A DNA stretch of 64,000 nt from Anaerolineales bacterium (GCA_015075405.1 JABTUK010000004.1:1240001-1304000); one strand, 5' to 3'; shown: positions 25,503 through 33,938, counted from the first letter of the stretch. Numbers and translations are program-made. Notes: a model not told the origin generated them from the sequence alone.

Positions 25503-25641
25503 AATATTTCTAAATTCTGTAGATTCCGCTCTGAATCAGGCCATTTTCAATACCAACTGCATAAGTCCTCTAAGAAGGTAAAGGCAAAAGGTAAATTGTA
25601 GCAATGATTGCTGATATTAATTATCCAGGAGGAGAGTAATT

Positions 25642-26925
25642 ATGACCGCATACAAACGAATTCGCGCCCTTTTCCCCGATCATCTCGGCCTGGCCCGAGG
25701 CAAATATTTACCCAGTCATCATGCCGAGCGGGGGGCGCGGCATTGCATTACCATGTTTGCCCTGGCTTACGACCGGACGATGGTTCCCGCTCCCGGCGCG
25801 ATGCTGCTGGAGGGACTGCCGGATTGCGAGCTGATGTTCTCGATGGAGGAAGTCCGGCCCTGTTGGGAAGCCAATACCGGGGTCGTCGTCGGCGATTTGT
25901 ACTTCCGGGGCGAACCGCTGGCTATTTCTGCCCGCCACGCCCTGCGCCGGGCCATCGCCGATTGGGAACACATGGGTTATCGGATCAAGGTTGGGATTGA
26001 ACTGGAAGCCTATATTTTGCAGCCCGACGGGCAGGGCGGCTGGACCGAGTGGAACACGCCGGGCGCTTACGTTTACGGCACCGGCTGGGCGGTTGACCCG
26101 ATTGGGCTGTTTGACGAAATTATGGAGACGGCGGATCGCTGCGGGTTGCCGGTCGAATCGATCAATTCTGAGTACGACACGCCCCAGTTCGAGCTGACCC
26201 TGGCCTTCAAAGATGCCCTGCAAGCCGTGGACGACATTTTTTTGTTCAAAGTCATGGCCCGCGAGATTGCCGCCCGGCATGGGCTGCTGCTGACCTACTT
26301 GGGCAAACCGTTCGAGGGTCGCAGCGGCAGCGGCTTTCATACCAATTTCTCCTTGCAAGATGAGCATGGGCGTAATGTTTTTGACGATCCCAAAGCAGCC
26401 GATGGCCTGTCGGAATTGGCCCATCAATGTATCGCTGGGGTGATTGAACACCATGAGGGCATGACCGCGTTGTGCGCCTCCACCGTGAATGCCTACAAGC
26501 GGCTGCGGCCGGGTCAATTGGCCGGTTATTGGGCCAACTGGGGCTACGACCACCGCGGCGTTACCTTGCGCGTCCCCACTGATCGCGGCAGCGCCACCCG
26601 CCTGGAACATCGCATGAGCGACGGCGCGGCCAATCCATACCTGGTGGTGGCGGCGGTGTTGCAGGCGGCCCGTCTCGGCGTGGTCAACAAGCTGACTCCG
26701 CCTCCGGCTGAGGAGCTGGATTGTCTCGAAAACCAGAGCACCGACCGCCACACCCCCGACGACTTGAACCAGGCTCTCAACGCCCTGGAAGCCGACACCG
26801 CCCTGGTCGAAGCCGTGGGCAGCGACTTGGTAGCAAATTTTGTCGCCGTCAAGCGGGCCGAGTGGGACAAGTTTGTTTCGGCGGTTACGGATTGGGAACG
26901 GAACTATTATTTGCCGTTCCTGTAA
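25642..26925 (+). CDS. Glutamine-synthetase-family gamma-glutamyl ligase
   Basis: 427 residues, with AGGAGGA before the ATG. Glutamine synthetase features: metal-binding KVGIELEAYIL (about 113-123) and SINSEYDTPQFELTL (about 173-187), RSGSGFHTNFSLQDEHG, substrate-binding TVNAYKRLRPGQLA, and RVPTDRGSATRLEHRMSDGA with NPYLVVAAVLQAA. The N-terminus is shorter than in GlnA and the regulatory adenylylation site is missing, as in PuuA, IpuC and aniline-pathway AtdA1-type ligases that join glutamate to an amine. With two glutamine-amidotransferase-type hydrolases and a P450 immediately downstream, gamma-glutamylation of an aromatic or alkyl amine is the best reading. Confidence 0.85.
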   Translation: MTAYKRIRALFPDHLGLARGKYLPSHHAERGARHCITMFALAYDRTMVPAPGAMLLEGLPDCELMFSMEEVRPCWEANTGVVVGDLYFRGEPLAISARHALRRAIADWEHMGYRIKVGIELEAYILQPDGQGGWTEWNTPGAYVYGTGWAVDPIGLFDEIMETADRCGLPVESINSEYDTPQFELTLAFKDALQAVDDIFLFKVMAREIAARHGLLLTYLGKPFEGRSGSGFHTNFSLQDEHGRNVFDDPKAADGLSELAHQCIAGVIEHHEGMTALCASTVNAYKRLRPGQLAGYWANWGYDHRGVTLRVPTDRGSATRLEHRMSDGAANPYLVVAAVLQAARLGVVNKLTPPPAEELDCLENQSTDRHTPDDLNQALNALEADTALVEAVGSDLVANFVAVKRAEWDKFVSAVTDWERNYYLPFL

Positions 26926-26999
26926 TGAGGAGGCGAGGAGGCGAGGACATGTGAGGCGGAGAATATCCTCGCGTCCTCGCCTCACGCCTCATCGCGTCT
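26926..26999. repeat. GAGGCGAGGA word repeat, copy 3
   Basis: Left arm TGAGGAGGCGAGGAGGCGAG immediately follows the TAA of the ligase gene; the right arm is CCTCGCGTCCTCGCCTCACG. Forms a strong hairpin before the P450 RBS. Confidence 0.85.
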
Positions 27000-27017
27000 T
27001 TATAAAGGAGAACCATT

Positions 27018-28283
27018 ATGCTGACATCGCAAACCGAAATTAATCTGGGCGAAGCCTTTGCCGACATCACCGACCCCGAAACTTATCTGAACGGCGTGCC
27101 GCATGCGACCTTCAAACGCTTGCGCGATGAAGACCCGGTCAGTTGGTGGGACGAAAAAGAGGGGTCGGGCTTCTGGGCCGTTACTCGTTACGATGACCTG
27201 CTGTATGTCAGCCATAACCCGCGCCTGTTTTCCAGCGCGCGAGGCATCCGGCTGGAAGAGATGGATGACGAGGAACTGGCGGCCCGCCAGACCTTAATGG
27301 AAATGGACCCGCCCGAACATACTGCTTATCGCCGTCTGGTTCAAGCCCCTTTTCTGCCGCGTGAAGTAGCCGCTTATGAAGAAGACATCCGGCTGCTGGC
27401 GCGAGCAGTGATTGATGAGGTGCAAGGTCAAAATGAGTTTGATTTTGTCGAGGCTATCGCCCGAAAACTCCCCATGCGTATGTTGGGCAAGCTGCTGGGC
27501 GTGCCCGACAGTGACGGTCCCTGGCTGGTCAGTCGCGGCGATGCCCTCATCGGCAACACCGATCCGGAATTTACCAGTTATCCGGTGGGCCTGGTGGATA
27601 CCGATGCTTACCGTTTGATGCCGTTCCGCAGCCCGGTCAGCCTGGAACTGTTTGAGTATGCGGCTGAGCAAGCCCGGCAGCGCCGCGAGCATCCCACCGA
27701 TGATGTGATCTCTATGCTGTTAATGCCCAAGCGAGACGGCGAACCGCTGTCTGAGCACCAGTTCAAAAACTTTTTTGCCTTAATGGTGGCCGCCGGAAAC
27801 GATACCACCCGTTACACTACGGTTGCCGGCCTGCACGCTTTGCTGGAGCATCCCGACCAGTTGGCCGAACTGCGCGATACCCCGGCCCTCATGCCTACCG
27901 CCGTCGAAGAGATGCTGCGCTGGGGCAGCGTGACCATGCACTTTCGGCGCACAGCCACGCAGGATACCGAATTGGCCGGCAAGCAGATCAAGGCGGGGGA
28001 TAAAGTGGTCATCTGGTTTGTCTCGGCTGATTTTGATGAGCGGCAGTTTCCCGACCCTTATCGCTTTGACATCAAACGCCAGCCCAATGACCACGTGGCC
28101 TTTGGCCTCAAAAGCCCCCACAAATGTATTGGCGAGCACCTGGCGCGGGTGGAAATCAAAGTGCTTTTTGAAGAGCTGCTGCCGCGCCTGACCGATGTCC
28201 GACTGAACGGCCCCATCGAGCGGCTGCGCTCTAACTTTATCACCGGGATCAAACATCTGCCTTTAAAGGTAAGTTGGGCTTAA
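27018..28283 (+). CDS. Cytochrome P450
   Basis: 421 residues, soluble bacterial P450. I-helix oxygen-binding motif AAGNDTTRYTT (about 257-267), ExxR in VEEMLRWGS (about 294-302), and the heme-cysteine loop VAFGLKSPHKCIGEHLAR (about 355-372). The loop is FGLKSPHKCIG, one residue longer than the usual FGxGxHxCxG and without its second glycine, which is atypical. AAAGGAG precedes the ATG. The enzyme lies between the gamma-glutamyl ligase and two amidohydrolases, so it may hydroxylate or N-dealkylate a gamma-glutamylated amine, a role taken by a Rieske dioxygenase in aniline degradation. Electron-transfer partners are not encoded nearby. Confidence 0.87.
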   Translation: MLTSQTEINLGEAFADITDPETYLNGVPHATFKRLRDEDPVSWWDEKEGSGFWAVTRYDDLLYVSHNPRLFSSARGIRLEEMDDEELAARQTLMEMDPPEHTAYRRLVQAPFLPREVAAYEEDIRLLARAVIDEVQGQNEFDFVEAIARKLPMRMLGKLLGVPDSDGPWLVSRGDALIGNTDPEFTSYPVGLVDTDAYRLMPFRSPVSLELFEYAAEQARQRREHPTDDVISMLLMPKRDGEPLSEHQFKNFFALMVAAGNDTTRYTTVAGLHALLEHPDQLAELRDTPALMPTAVEEMLRWGSVTMHFRRTATQDTELAGKQIKAGDKVVIWFVSADFDERQFPDPYRFDIKRQPNDHVAFGLKSPHKCIGEHLARVEIKVLFEELLPRLTDVRLNGPIERLRSNFITGIKHLPLKVSWA

Positions 28284-28380
28284 CCACTCAAGCGTATGTC
28301 ATTGCGAGGCCGTAGGCCGAAGCAATCCCCGCTCCGAGGTGGGAGATTGCTTCGCCTGCGGCTCGCTAGTGACACGAACC
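28281..28380. repeat. Palindromic element family B, variant copy
   Basis: TATGTCATTGCGAGGCCGTAG opens and GGCTCGCTAGTGACACG closes the element; inner arms GAAGCAATCCC and GGGAGATTGCTTC. It carries GTCATTGCGAG in place of GTCATTTCGAG. The TAA of the P450 gene directly precedes the element (28281-28283). Confidence 0.8.
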
Positions 28381-28401
28381 AGACTATTTTTAGGGGAGCA
28401 G

Positions 28402-29121
28402 GTGAAATTAGCCATTCTCAACGCCTTGCCAGGCCCATACATTTTTGAGGGCGAACCTTCGGATGGGGAGAAATTTGTGCGCCTGTTTGGCGCAATTGAT
28501 CCCGCCATTACATGCCAGATTTATGATGCTACGGCAGGTGAACTGCCCGACACACCTGCCGTGGCTGATGCTTTTCTGATCACCGGCAGCCCAGCCGGCG
28601 TGTACGATGGCGAGCCGTGGATTGCGCCTTTGGAAGAATTTGTCCGGCAGGCGTATGCCGGCCAGAAAAAATTGGTCGGCATCTGTTTTGGGCATCAATT
28701 GTTAGCCCAGGCGTTGGGCGGACGGGTTGAAAAATCGGAGAAAGGTTGGGTTTTGGGCCTGCGTTCCTTTGAAATCCAGCATCAGGCCGACTGGCTGACC
28801 CCGGCTGCTTCGCGTTGCTCGCTCTATTTTGTCAATCAGGATCAGGTGGTGGCGCTGCCGCCCGGCGCGGCTGTTATTGGCGGCAACGACTTTTGCCCCT
28901 ATACTATCTATGCCCTTAAAAATCAGGTTCTGGGGATTCAGGCCCACATCGAACAGAGCCGGCGCTTTATGCGGCTGGTCATTGATTATCTTGAACCCCG
29001 CGCCCCGGCGGCGCTGCGGGCCGAAGCCCATCGCTCGTTGGAGCAGGCCCTGCCGGATGATCGCCTTGTGGCCCGCTGGGTTGTTAATTTTCTAATGAGT
29101 TTTGATGACCAAATTCGGTAA
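28402..29121 (+). CDS. Class I glutamine amidotransferase (GuaA-like)
   Basis: 239 residues from a GTG with AGGGGAG upstream; the frame extends 21 codons further into a repeat. Catalytic cysteine in LVGICFGHQLLAQALGG (about residue 91) and His-x-Glu in GIQAHIEQSRRF (about 180), where most family members have HPE. Stand-alone proteins of this type hydrolyse gamma-glutamyl amides. It resembles the GATase partner of gamma-glutamyl ligases in aniline and amine pathways; with the ligase and P450 upstream it probably removes the glutamyl group or supplies the reverse half of an amide shuttle. Confidence 0.82.
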   Translation: MKLAILNALPGPYIFEGEPSDGEKFVRLFGAIDPAITCQIYDATAGELPDTPAVADAFLITGSPAGVYDGEPWIAPLEEFVRQAYAGQKKLVGICFGHQLLAQALGGRVEKSEKGWVLGLRSFEIQHQADWLTPAASRCSLYFVNQDQVVALPPGAAVIGGNDFCPYTIYALKNQVLGIQAHIEQSRRFMRLVIDYLEPRAPAALRAEAHRSLEQALPDDRLVARWVVNFLMSFDDQIR

Positions 29122-29124
29122 TGT

Positions 29125-29198
29125 GTTGGAAGGCTGGAGGGTTGGAAGGTTGGAAAGTCTCTTTATCCAGTCCTCCGGTCTTCCAACCTTCCAGTCTC
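29125..29198. repeat. GGTTGGAAGG word repeat, copy 1
   Basis: Left arm TTGGAAGGCTGGAGGGTTGG, right arm CTTCCAACCTTCCAG. Begins a few bases after the amidotransferase stop. Related copy at 58152-58229. Confidence 0.82.
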
Positions 29199-29241
29199 GT
29201 TACCAATTTTGAATTCAAATTCCATAAGGATGATTGCAAAG

Positions 29242-29964
29242 ATGACCTCATTATCTCCACCGTTGATTGGCGTGACCACTTATGGCCGCAACCCCGAAAA
29301 TCGTTTCATTCTGCCCGCCGAATATGTGGACGGCGTGCGCCGCGCCGGGGGTATCCCCCTGTTGATCCCGCCGGGCGAGGCCCAGCTTGAAAAATTGCTC
29401 CCCCACCTCGACGGTTTGATTCTGACCGGCGGCGGCGACATGGACCCAGCGTTGTACGGCGGCCAAACTCACGAAACGATTTACAGCATTGACCCGGAGC
29501 GGGACCGCAGCGAGTTGGCTATTGCCAATCGAGTGCTCGAAAGTAACTTACCCACGCTGGGCATCTGCCGGGGGCTGCAAGTGCTCAATGTAGCCCTGGG
29601 CGGAACGCTGATCGAACACTTGCCGGATGTGGTGGGCGACGAGGTGGCCCACAGGGAGTTACCGCATGGCCCCATCCCGCACCCTATCCAGATTCAAGCC
29701 GGCTCGCGCCTGGCCGAGATTACCCAAAGCGAACAGGTTCAGACGGCCTCCTGGCATCACCAGGCCCTCAAGCAGGTTGCGCCGGGTCTCAAAGTAGTTG
29801 CTTTGGCCCCCGATGGGACCATCGAAGCGGTTGAACTGCCCAGTCACCCCTGGCTGATTGCCGTGCAGTGGCATCCCGAACTGACCGCCGCCAACGACGT
29901 TAGCCAGCAGCGCCTATTCGATGCGTTGGTAGAAGCGGCGCGGGCATCAGGTTCTCGCCGTTGA
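29242..29964 (+). CDS. puuD: Gamma-glutamyl-gamma-aminobutyrate hydrolase (PuuD-like)
   Basis: 240 residues from the ATG at 29242; an in-frame ATG at 29230 is nearer to AAGGA and is equally possible. Peptidase C26 features: LILTGGGDMDPALYGG (about 68-83), catalytic Cys in LGICRGLQVLNVALGG (about 109-124), WHHQALKQVAPGL, and catalytic His/Glu in IAVQWHPELTA near the C-terminus. PuuD hydrolyses a gamma-glutamyl bond in the putrescine pathway. Beside a PuuA-like ligase it most likely cleaves gamma-glutamyl from an oxidised amine product. Two consecutive hydrolases of different subfamilies is unusual and suggests two gamma-glutamyl intermediates. Confidence 0.85.
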   Translation: MTSLSPPLIGVTTYGRNPENRFILPAEYVDGVRRAGGIPLLIPPGEAQLEKLLPHLDGLILTGGGDMDPALYGGQTHETIYSIDPERDRSELAIANRVLESNLPTLGICRGLQVLNVALGGTLIEHLPDVVGDEVAHRELPHGPIPHPIQIQAGSRLAEITQSEQVQTASWHHQALKQVAPGLKVVALAPDGTIEAVELPSHPWLIAVQWHPELTAANDVSQQRLFDALVEAARASGSRR

Positions 29965-30062
29965 TGAAACAGTGACCAGTAAACTAGCGACCCTACAGTA
30001 TAATTTTAAGGTTGGCTGCGAGCCTTTTTCCCAAAATCTGCGACATGTTAAAGTAAACTATC

Positions 30063-30626
30063 ATGATGAATGATCAACAGTTGCTCGCCCAGGCGAAACA
30101 ACTCGACCCGGCCGCCCTGCGCGCCCTGCATCAACGATTTTACGAGCCGGTGGCTCGCTATATTAGGTTTAAAGTGGGCGACCCCCACACGGTAGAGGAT
30201 TTATCCGGCGAGGTCTTTGTCCGGGTAATTCAAGGCTTAAAACGAGGTCAGGCCTGGCAGGACTCGCCCCAGGGCTGGATTATGGGCATTGCCCGCCACG
30301 TGGTAGCCGATTACTATCGCCAGCGCGAACGGATGTCCGAGGTGGAGCTGAGCGACGGTTTGGCGGCAGCGGTTGAAACGAGTCCGGCCCATCAGGCCGC
30401 GCTCAACGAACGCAAACGGCTGCTGGAGCAGGCCATCCAGCAGTTGGGCGACGAGCAGCGCGATGTCATTTTGCTGCGTTTTATGGAAGGGATTGACATC
30501 CAGGGGGTGGCCAAAGCGATTAACAAAACACCGGGGGCGGTCAAAGCCTTGCAGTACCGGGCCTTACGCGCCCTGGCCGAATTGATGCAGGACTTTTCGT
30601 TAGAAGGCGCCCTGAGCGAAGAATGA
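30063..30626 (+). CDS. ECF RNA polymerase sigma factor
   Basis: 187 residues. Region 2 (LHQRFYEPVARYIRFKVGDPHTVEDLSGEVFVRV given by its ends, LHQRFYEPVARYI to EVFVRV, about 20-56) and region 4 (LPD-like GDEQRDVILLRFMEGIDIQG, then VAKAINKTPGAVKALQYRALRAL in parts, about 135-175) are typical of sigma-70 group IV factors. The stop codon overlaps the start of the next gene (ATGA), which encodes a membrane protein with features of an anti-sigma factor, so the pair is co-regulated. A TATAAT lies at 29999-30004 without a clear -35 box. Confidence 0.88.
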   Translation: MMNDQQLLAQAKQLDPAALRALHQRFYEPVARYIRFKVGDPHTVEDLSGEVFVRVIQGLKRGQAWQDSPQGWIMGIARHVVADYYRQRERMSEVELSDGLAAAVETSPAHQAALNERKRLLEQAIQQLGDEQRDVILLRFMEGIDIQGVAKAINKTPGAVKALQYRALRALAELMQDFSLEGALSEE

Positions 30627-31858
30627 CAATGAACGACAACGAGACGACTAAGGTAGATGACAAATTAGAAGACGCTTTGGCGCTACTGGCCGCCGGTATT
30701 CCCGTAGACGATATCCTGGCCGAAGCCGGCGCTGATGCCGAGTGGCTGCGCCCACTTTTGGCCCTTGCTACCGAAGTAGGAGAATTGCAAGCGGCTGTCC
30801 CGCTGCCTTCGCCGGAGGCCAGCCTACAGCGGATGCTGGCCTATGGCCGCGAACTGGCCGTTACAACTACACCGGCGACTCCGGTACAGCAGAATGGGTT
30901 AACCACTCTGGTTGCTTTTTTGAGCCGTAGCTGGCTGCCCCGGCTGGCGGCGGGTTTGGCTTCGGCTTTCCTGCTGGTACTTCTATTGGGGGGGATGGTG
31001 ACGGTCTTGGCGCAGCGGAGTTTGCCCGGACAACCGTTGTACGGTTTGAAACGAGCCGTTGAAAATGCGCGTCTTAACCTGACCTTCAACCCGGAGTCTC
31101 GCGCTCAACTGCTTGAAACTTACAATCAACAGCGCCAGACCGAAGCAAAATTGCTACTGCAACAAAACGAGGTAGCGACGGTCAGTTTTTGGGGCGTCGT
31201 TCAAGCGGTCAGCGAAACCTCATTAACCCTCGCCGACTTCACTGTACAGTTGACTCCCCAAACCCGGCTCAACGGAACCCTGGCCGCCGGCGCTCGTGTC
31301 GAAGTTGAAGCCTTAACCCAACCGCCCGACCATCTGACCGCCCTGACCATCACCGTAATTGAACTCGCCCCGCCGACGCCTACCCCCTTGCCGTCGCCAA
31401 CTTCCACCCCCAGCCCAACACCCACCGCCTCGCCAACGGCAACGGCTACCCCTACTCGCAGCCTGTCCAGCGATACCGACATTTTAATATTGCCCACGTT
31501 TACCCCCACCGCCACCCCTACACCTACGCCAACCCATACGCCAACCCTGCCCCCCCCGCCGCCAACGGCAACCCCGGTTCCCCCCCCGCCCCCCGCCCCC
31601 GGTGATGATAATACCAATGGAGGCGCTGGCGATAATAGCAATGAAAATGAGGGCGGCGACAACAGCAGCAACGATAACTCCGGCGGGGATGACTCTGGCG
31701 GCGGCGACAATTCCAACAGCGATGACTCCGGCGGCAACGACAATTCTGGCGGTGGTAATGATAACTCCGGGGGCGGTGATGATAACTCTGGCCATGGCAG
31801 TTCTAATAGCGGCCGCTCCGGCGGCGGCGATGATGATAATAAAGATGATGATGATTGA
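30623..31858 (+). CDS. Anti-sigma-like membrane protein, DUF5667, low-complexity tail
   Basis: 411 residues, overlapping the sigma factor gene by 4 bases. Residues 1-105 are cytoplasmic and helical (ELEDAL..-type zinc-free anti-sigma region, inferred), one membrane helix spans about 112-134 (LASAFLLVLLLGGMVTVLA), and the outside begins with RSLPGQPLYGLKRAVENARL, a DUF5667 signature. A small beta domain follows (about 185-250, VQAVSETSLTLADFTVQL). The rest is low complexity: Pro/Thr-rich (PTPTPLPSPTSTPSPTPT) and then about 90 residues of Asn/Asp/Ser/Gly ending in an acidic DDDNKDDDD tail. The layout suggests a sigma-regulating sensor with a flexible, possibly cell-surface or cation-binding extension. 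Confidence 0.75.
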   Translation: MTMNDNETTKVDDKLEDALALLAAGIPVDDILAEAGADAEWLRPLLALATEVGELQAAVPLPSPEASLQRMLAYGRELAVTTTPATPVQQNGLTTLVAFLSRSWLPRLAAGLASAFLLVLLLGGMVTVLAQRSLPGQPLYGLKRAVENARLNLTFNPESRAQLLETYNQQRQTEAKLLLQQNEVATVSFWGVVQAVSETSLTLADFTVQLTPQTRLNGTLAAGARVEVEALTQPPDHLTALTITVIELAPPTPTPLPSPTSTPSPTPTASPTATATPTRSLSSDTDILILPTFTPTATPTPTPTHTPTLPPPPPTATPVPPPPPAPGDDNTNGGAGDNSNENEGGDNSSNDNSGGDDSGGGDNSNSDDSGGNDNSGGGNDNSGGGDDNSGHGSSNSGRSGGGDDDNKDDDD

Positions 31859-31933
31859 TAATCGGGACAAAGATTGAATGAAAGATCGGCGTGGCCAGTA
31901 ACCCGCTTTATAGCTGTTGAATAAAGCCCTTAT

Positions 31934-31995
31934 TTGACAATTTATAAGAGTTGTCTTATAATCGAGTTAGTAAGTTAATTTAACTTACTAACTCG
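31934..31995 (+). promoter_or_regulatory. Consensus promoter followed by perfect palindrome
   Basis: TTGACA (31934-31939), 17-bp spacer, TATAAT (31957-31962): a full consensus match. It is followed at once by a perfect 33-bp palindrome (31963-31995; 16-bp arms, CGAGTTAGTAAGTTAA and complement) that covers the expected start site. It could be an operator or a 5'-terminal hairpin of the transcript. No ORF begins nearby; the next gene is 468 bases downstream. Confidence 0.65.
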
Positions 31996-32029
31996 ATTTC
32001 TGTTTCTTGATTTTGAGATTCTCTTGATT

Positions 32030-32058
32030 TTGACAGGCTTTTTCTTTCGTGGTATGCT
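32030..32058 (+). promoter_or_regulatory. Second promoter upstream of the ABC importer operon
   Basis: TTGACA (32030-32035), 17-bp spacer, TATGCT (32053-32058). A small hairpin CTTTCT-N3-AGAAAG follows. The leader from here to the binding-protein gene would be about 400 bases; I recognise no riboswitch in it. A further TATAAT at 32398-32403 lacks a good -35 box. Confidence 0.5.
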
Positions 32059-32462
32059 GCTTTCTTGCAGAAAGAAAGTATCTCGGTCCAGATTGCTACC
32101 TGGGTTTGAAAAGTAATTTGACAGCGGCCTGGATTAGCAGTATAGTGGGGGGCAGGGGTCATTTGACCAATTTGGCTACTTTCCTGATCGCGCATCCTTC
32201 TCCTCACCTAACTTTCTAAAACCTGGCCTGGTCTGGCCGGGCTGCTGCTGTAGCAACGCTCCATGTGCTGTTAAAGAGTTGACAATGAGGTTGACATTTG
32301 GACAGCTTTATTTTTACCCTTCCCTATTTGCGCTTCACCCAATGTGTCAGCTTGGCTTAAAAAAATAACTCCTGTAGCTTTACGCCTTATTGCTTCCTAT
32401 AATGAGCGGGCGTTGAAGTAAATTTATTTTAATTCTTATTAAAAGAAAGAGGAGAGATTGCT

Positions 32463-33938
32463 ATGAAACGCAAAGATGAGGAGTTTCTGATCCAGGAGCT
32501 GCTGCGGTCTCAGCTCAGGCGAGGCGAGATCAGCCGCCGCCAATTTTTGCAAAATATGATTGTGGCCGGCATGGGCCTGGGTGGGGTTAGCGTTCTGTCG
32601 TCCTGTGGCGGTGCTGCCCCCACGGCTGCGCCGGCTCAGCAAGAAGCGGCTGCTCCGGCCACCGAAGCGCCCAAAGAGGAAGCCCCTGCTGCCGCCTCTG
32701 GCGCCCGCCCCCTGACCCCCACCTTTTATCAATGGATTGTTGACCTGCACCCTGGCCTGAAAGCGGTTAATGAGTCCTTTGCTGATCTGAACTTTCAAAT
32801 TGCGCCGGTGGCCGGGTTTGATGTGGCCCGCTTTGTGGCCGAAGGCAAAAATAAAGAGAGCACCTGGGATGTTTATGTGGGCATGACCCCCTTTGTGGAG
32901 ATGGCCGCGCTGATCAAAGCCGATGTGATCGAGCCGTGGGACAACTACATCCCCAAAGATGTGCTCGATGACATCATCCCCTCCATCCGGGAAGAATGTA
33001 CCGTAGACGGCAAGTTGTATTCGTGGCCGTTCCTGCTCGACATCATTGTGCAAGGCTACAACACCTCAATCACCAGCAAGGCCGGTCTGCCCGACACGCC
33101 CCCGGCGGATTGGGATGAGTATCTGGCTAACTCCAAAGCCGTTCTCGATTCTGGTGCGGCCCGCTATGGCTGTACTTTCGACGCGCACGGCTGGCGCTCG
33201 CTGTGCCCCATTACCCACAGTATCAGCACCGATGTCTATTACATGCTCGATGGGGATGCCAGCGGCGTGCCCTTGTTTGATTTCACCAGCGAACCGGCGC
33301 TCCAGGCGCTTGAAATCATGAAGCAAATGCTCGACCTCTCCTCGGCTAACGCGTTACAGCCCGGCAGTACTGATGGCGGCGTCAACCAGACGCCGGATGA
33401 GGTGGCTTTCGCCGCGCAGCAGGTCGCCTACTACATCAAGTACCAGAACGCGCCGCTGCGCATGGCCGGCACCTGGACCGATCCGGCGGCGTTGCGCCTG
33501 GGGGCGCTGCCCAAGGCCAAAGGCGGGGCCGGCTCAACCGTGTTCTGGACGACGGGCGCGTGCCTGTTCAAGTGGGGCCAGAACAAAGAGAAGGCCGCCG
33601 AGTATATGAAGGCGCTCACTTACGATGCCCAAATCTGGAAAGACTCGATTGCCGGCAGCTCCTCCGGCCATCCGGGCCAGTTGCCGCCGTTCCTGTCGGT
33701 CAACGAAGCCCTACAAAAGGAAAATGCCGACTGGTTCCAGAAGGAAACCTGGGTGCCGTTGATCTTTGAGCAGTTGAAGGTAGCCAAGGCCATCCCGAAC
33801 CATGCCTTTGGTTTGCAGCAGTTCATTCTCGCCCAACCCATTTGGGAGAAGTATCTCAAGGGTGAGTCCACCGATGCCAAAGCAGTCATGCAAGAAGCCA
33901 AAGATGCTGTGGCCGCGGAAGTAAAGAAAGCCGGCTAA
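32463..33938 (+). CDS. ABC transporter sugar-binding lipoprotein (Tat-type signal)
   Basis: 491 residues with AGAGGAGAG before the ATG. The N-terminus has a twin-arginine motif (SRRQFLQNM) followed by a hydrophobic stretch and a lipobox ending in LSSC (about residue 46), so the protein is probably exported folded and lipid-anchored outside the membrane. An Ala/Pro/Glu-rich linker leads to a family-1 extracellular solute-binding domain (TFYQWIVDLHPGLKAVNESF onward; MAGTWTDPAALRLGALPKA and GACLFKWGQNKEKAAEYMKA near the C-terminus). It begins an importer operon with two permeases. Substrate is probably a sugar or sugar derivative. Confidence 0.85.
   Translation: MKRKDEEFLIQELLRSQLRRGEISRRQFLQNMIVAGMGLGGVSVLSSCGGAAPTAAPAQQEAAAPATEAPKEEAPAAASGARPLTPTFYQWIVDLHPGLKAVNESFADLNFQIAPVAGFDVARFVAEGKNKESTWDVYVGMTPFVEMAALIKADVIEPWDNYIPKDVLDDIIPSIREECTVDGKLYSWPFLLDIIVQGYNTSITSKAGLPDTPPADWDEYLANSKAVLDSGAARYGCTFDAHGWRSLCPITHSISTDVYYMLDGDASGVPLFDFTSEPALQALEIMKQMLDLSSANALQPGSTDGGVNQTPDEVAFAAQQVAYYIKYQNAPLRMAGTWTDPAALRLGALPKAKGGAGSTVFWTTGACLFKWGQNKEKAAEYMKALTYDAQIWKDSIAGSSSGHPGQLPPFLSVNEALQKENADWFQKETWVPLIFEQLKVAKAIPNHAFGLQQFILAQPIWEKYLKGESTDAKAVMQEAKDAVAAEVKKAG

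Noticed and set aside
25708..26985. Minus-strand ORF of 425 codons opposite the ligase gene
   Set aside because: Antisense shadow of a gene with clear glutamine synthetase motifs; composition is not protein-like.
32059..32460. Possible riboswitch in the leader of the ABC importer operon
   Set aside because: No known aptamer consensus was recognised; only a small hairpin and promoter-like elements are visible.
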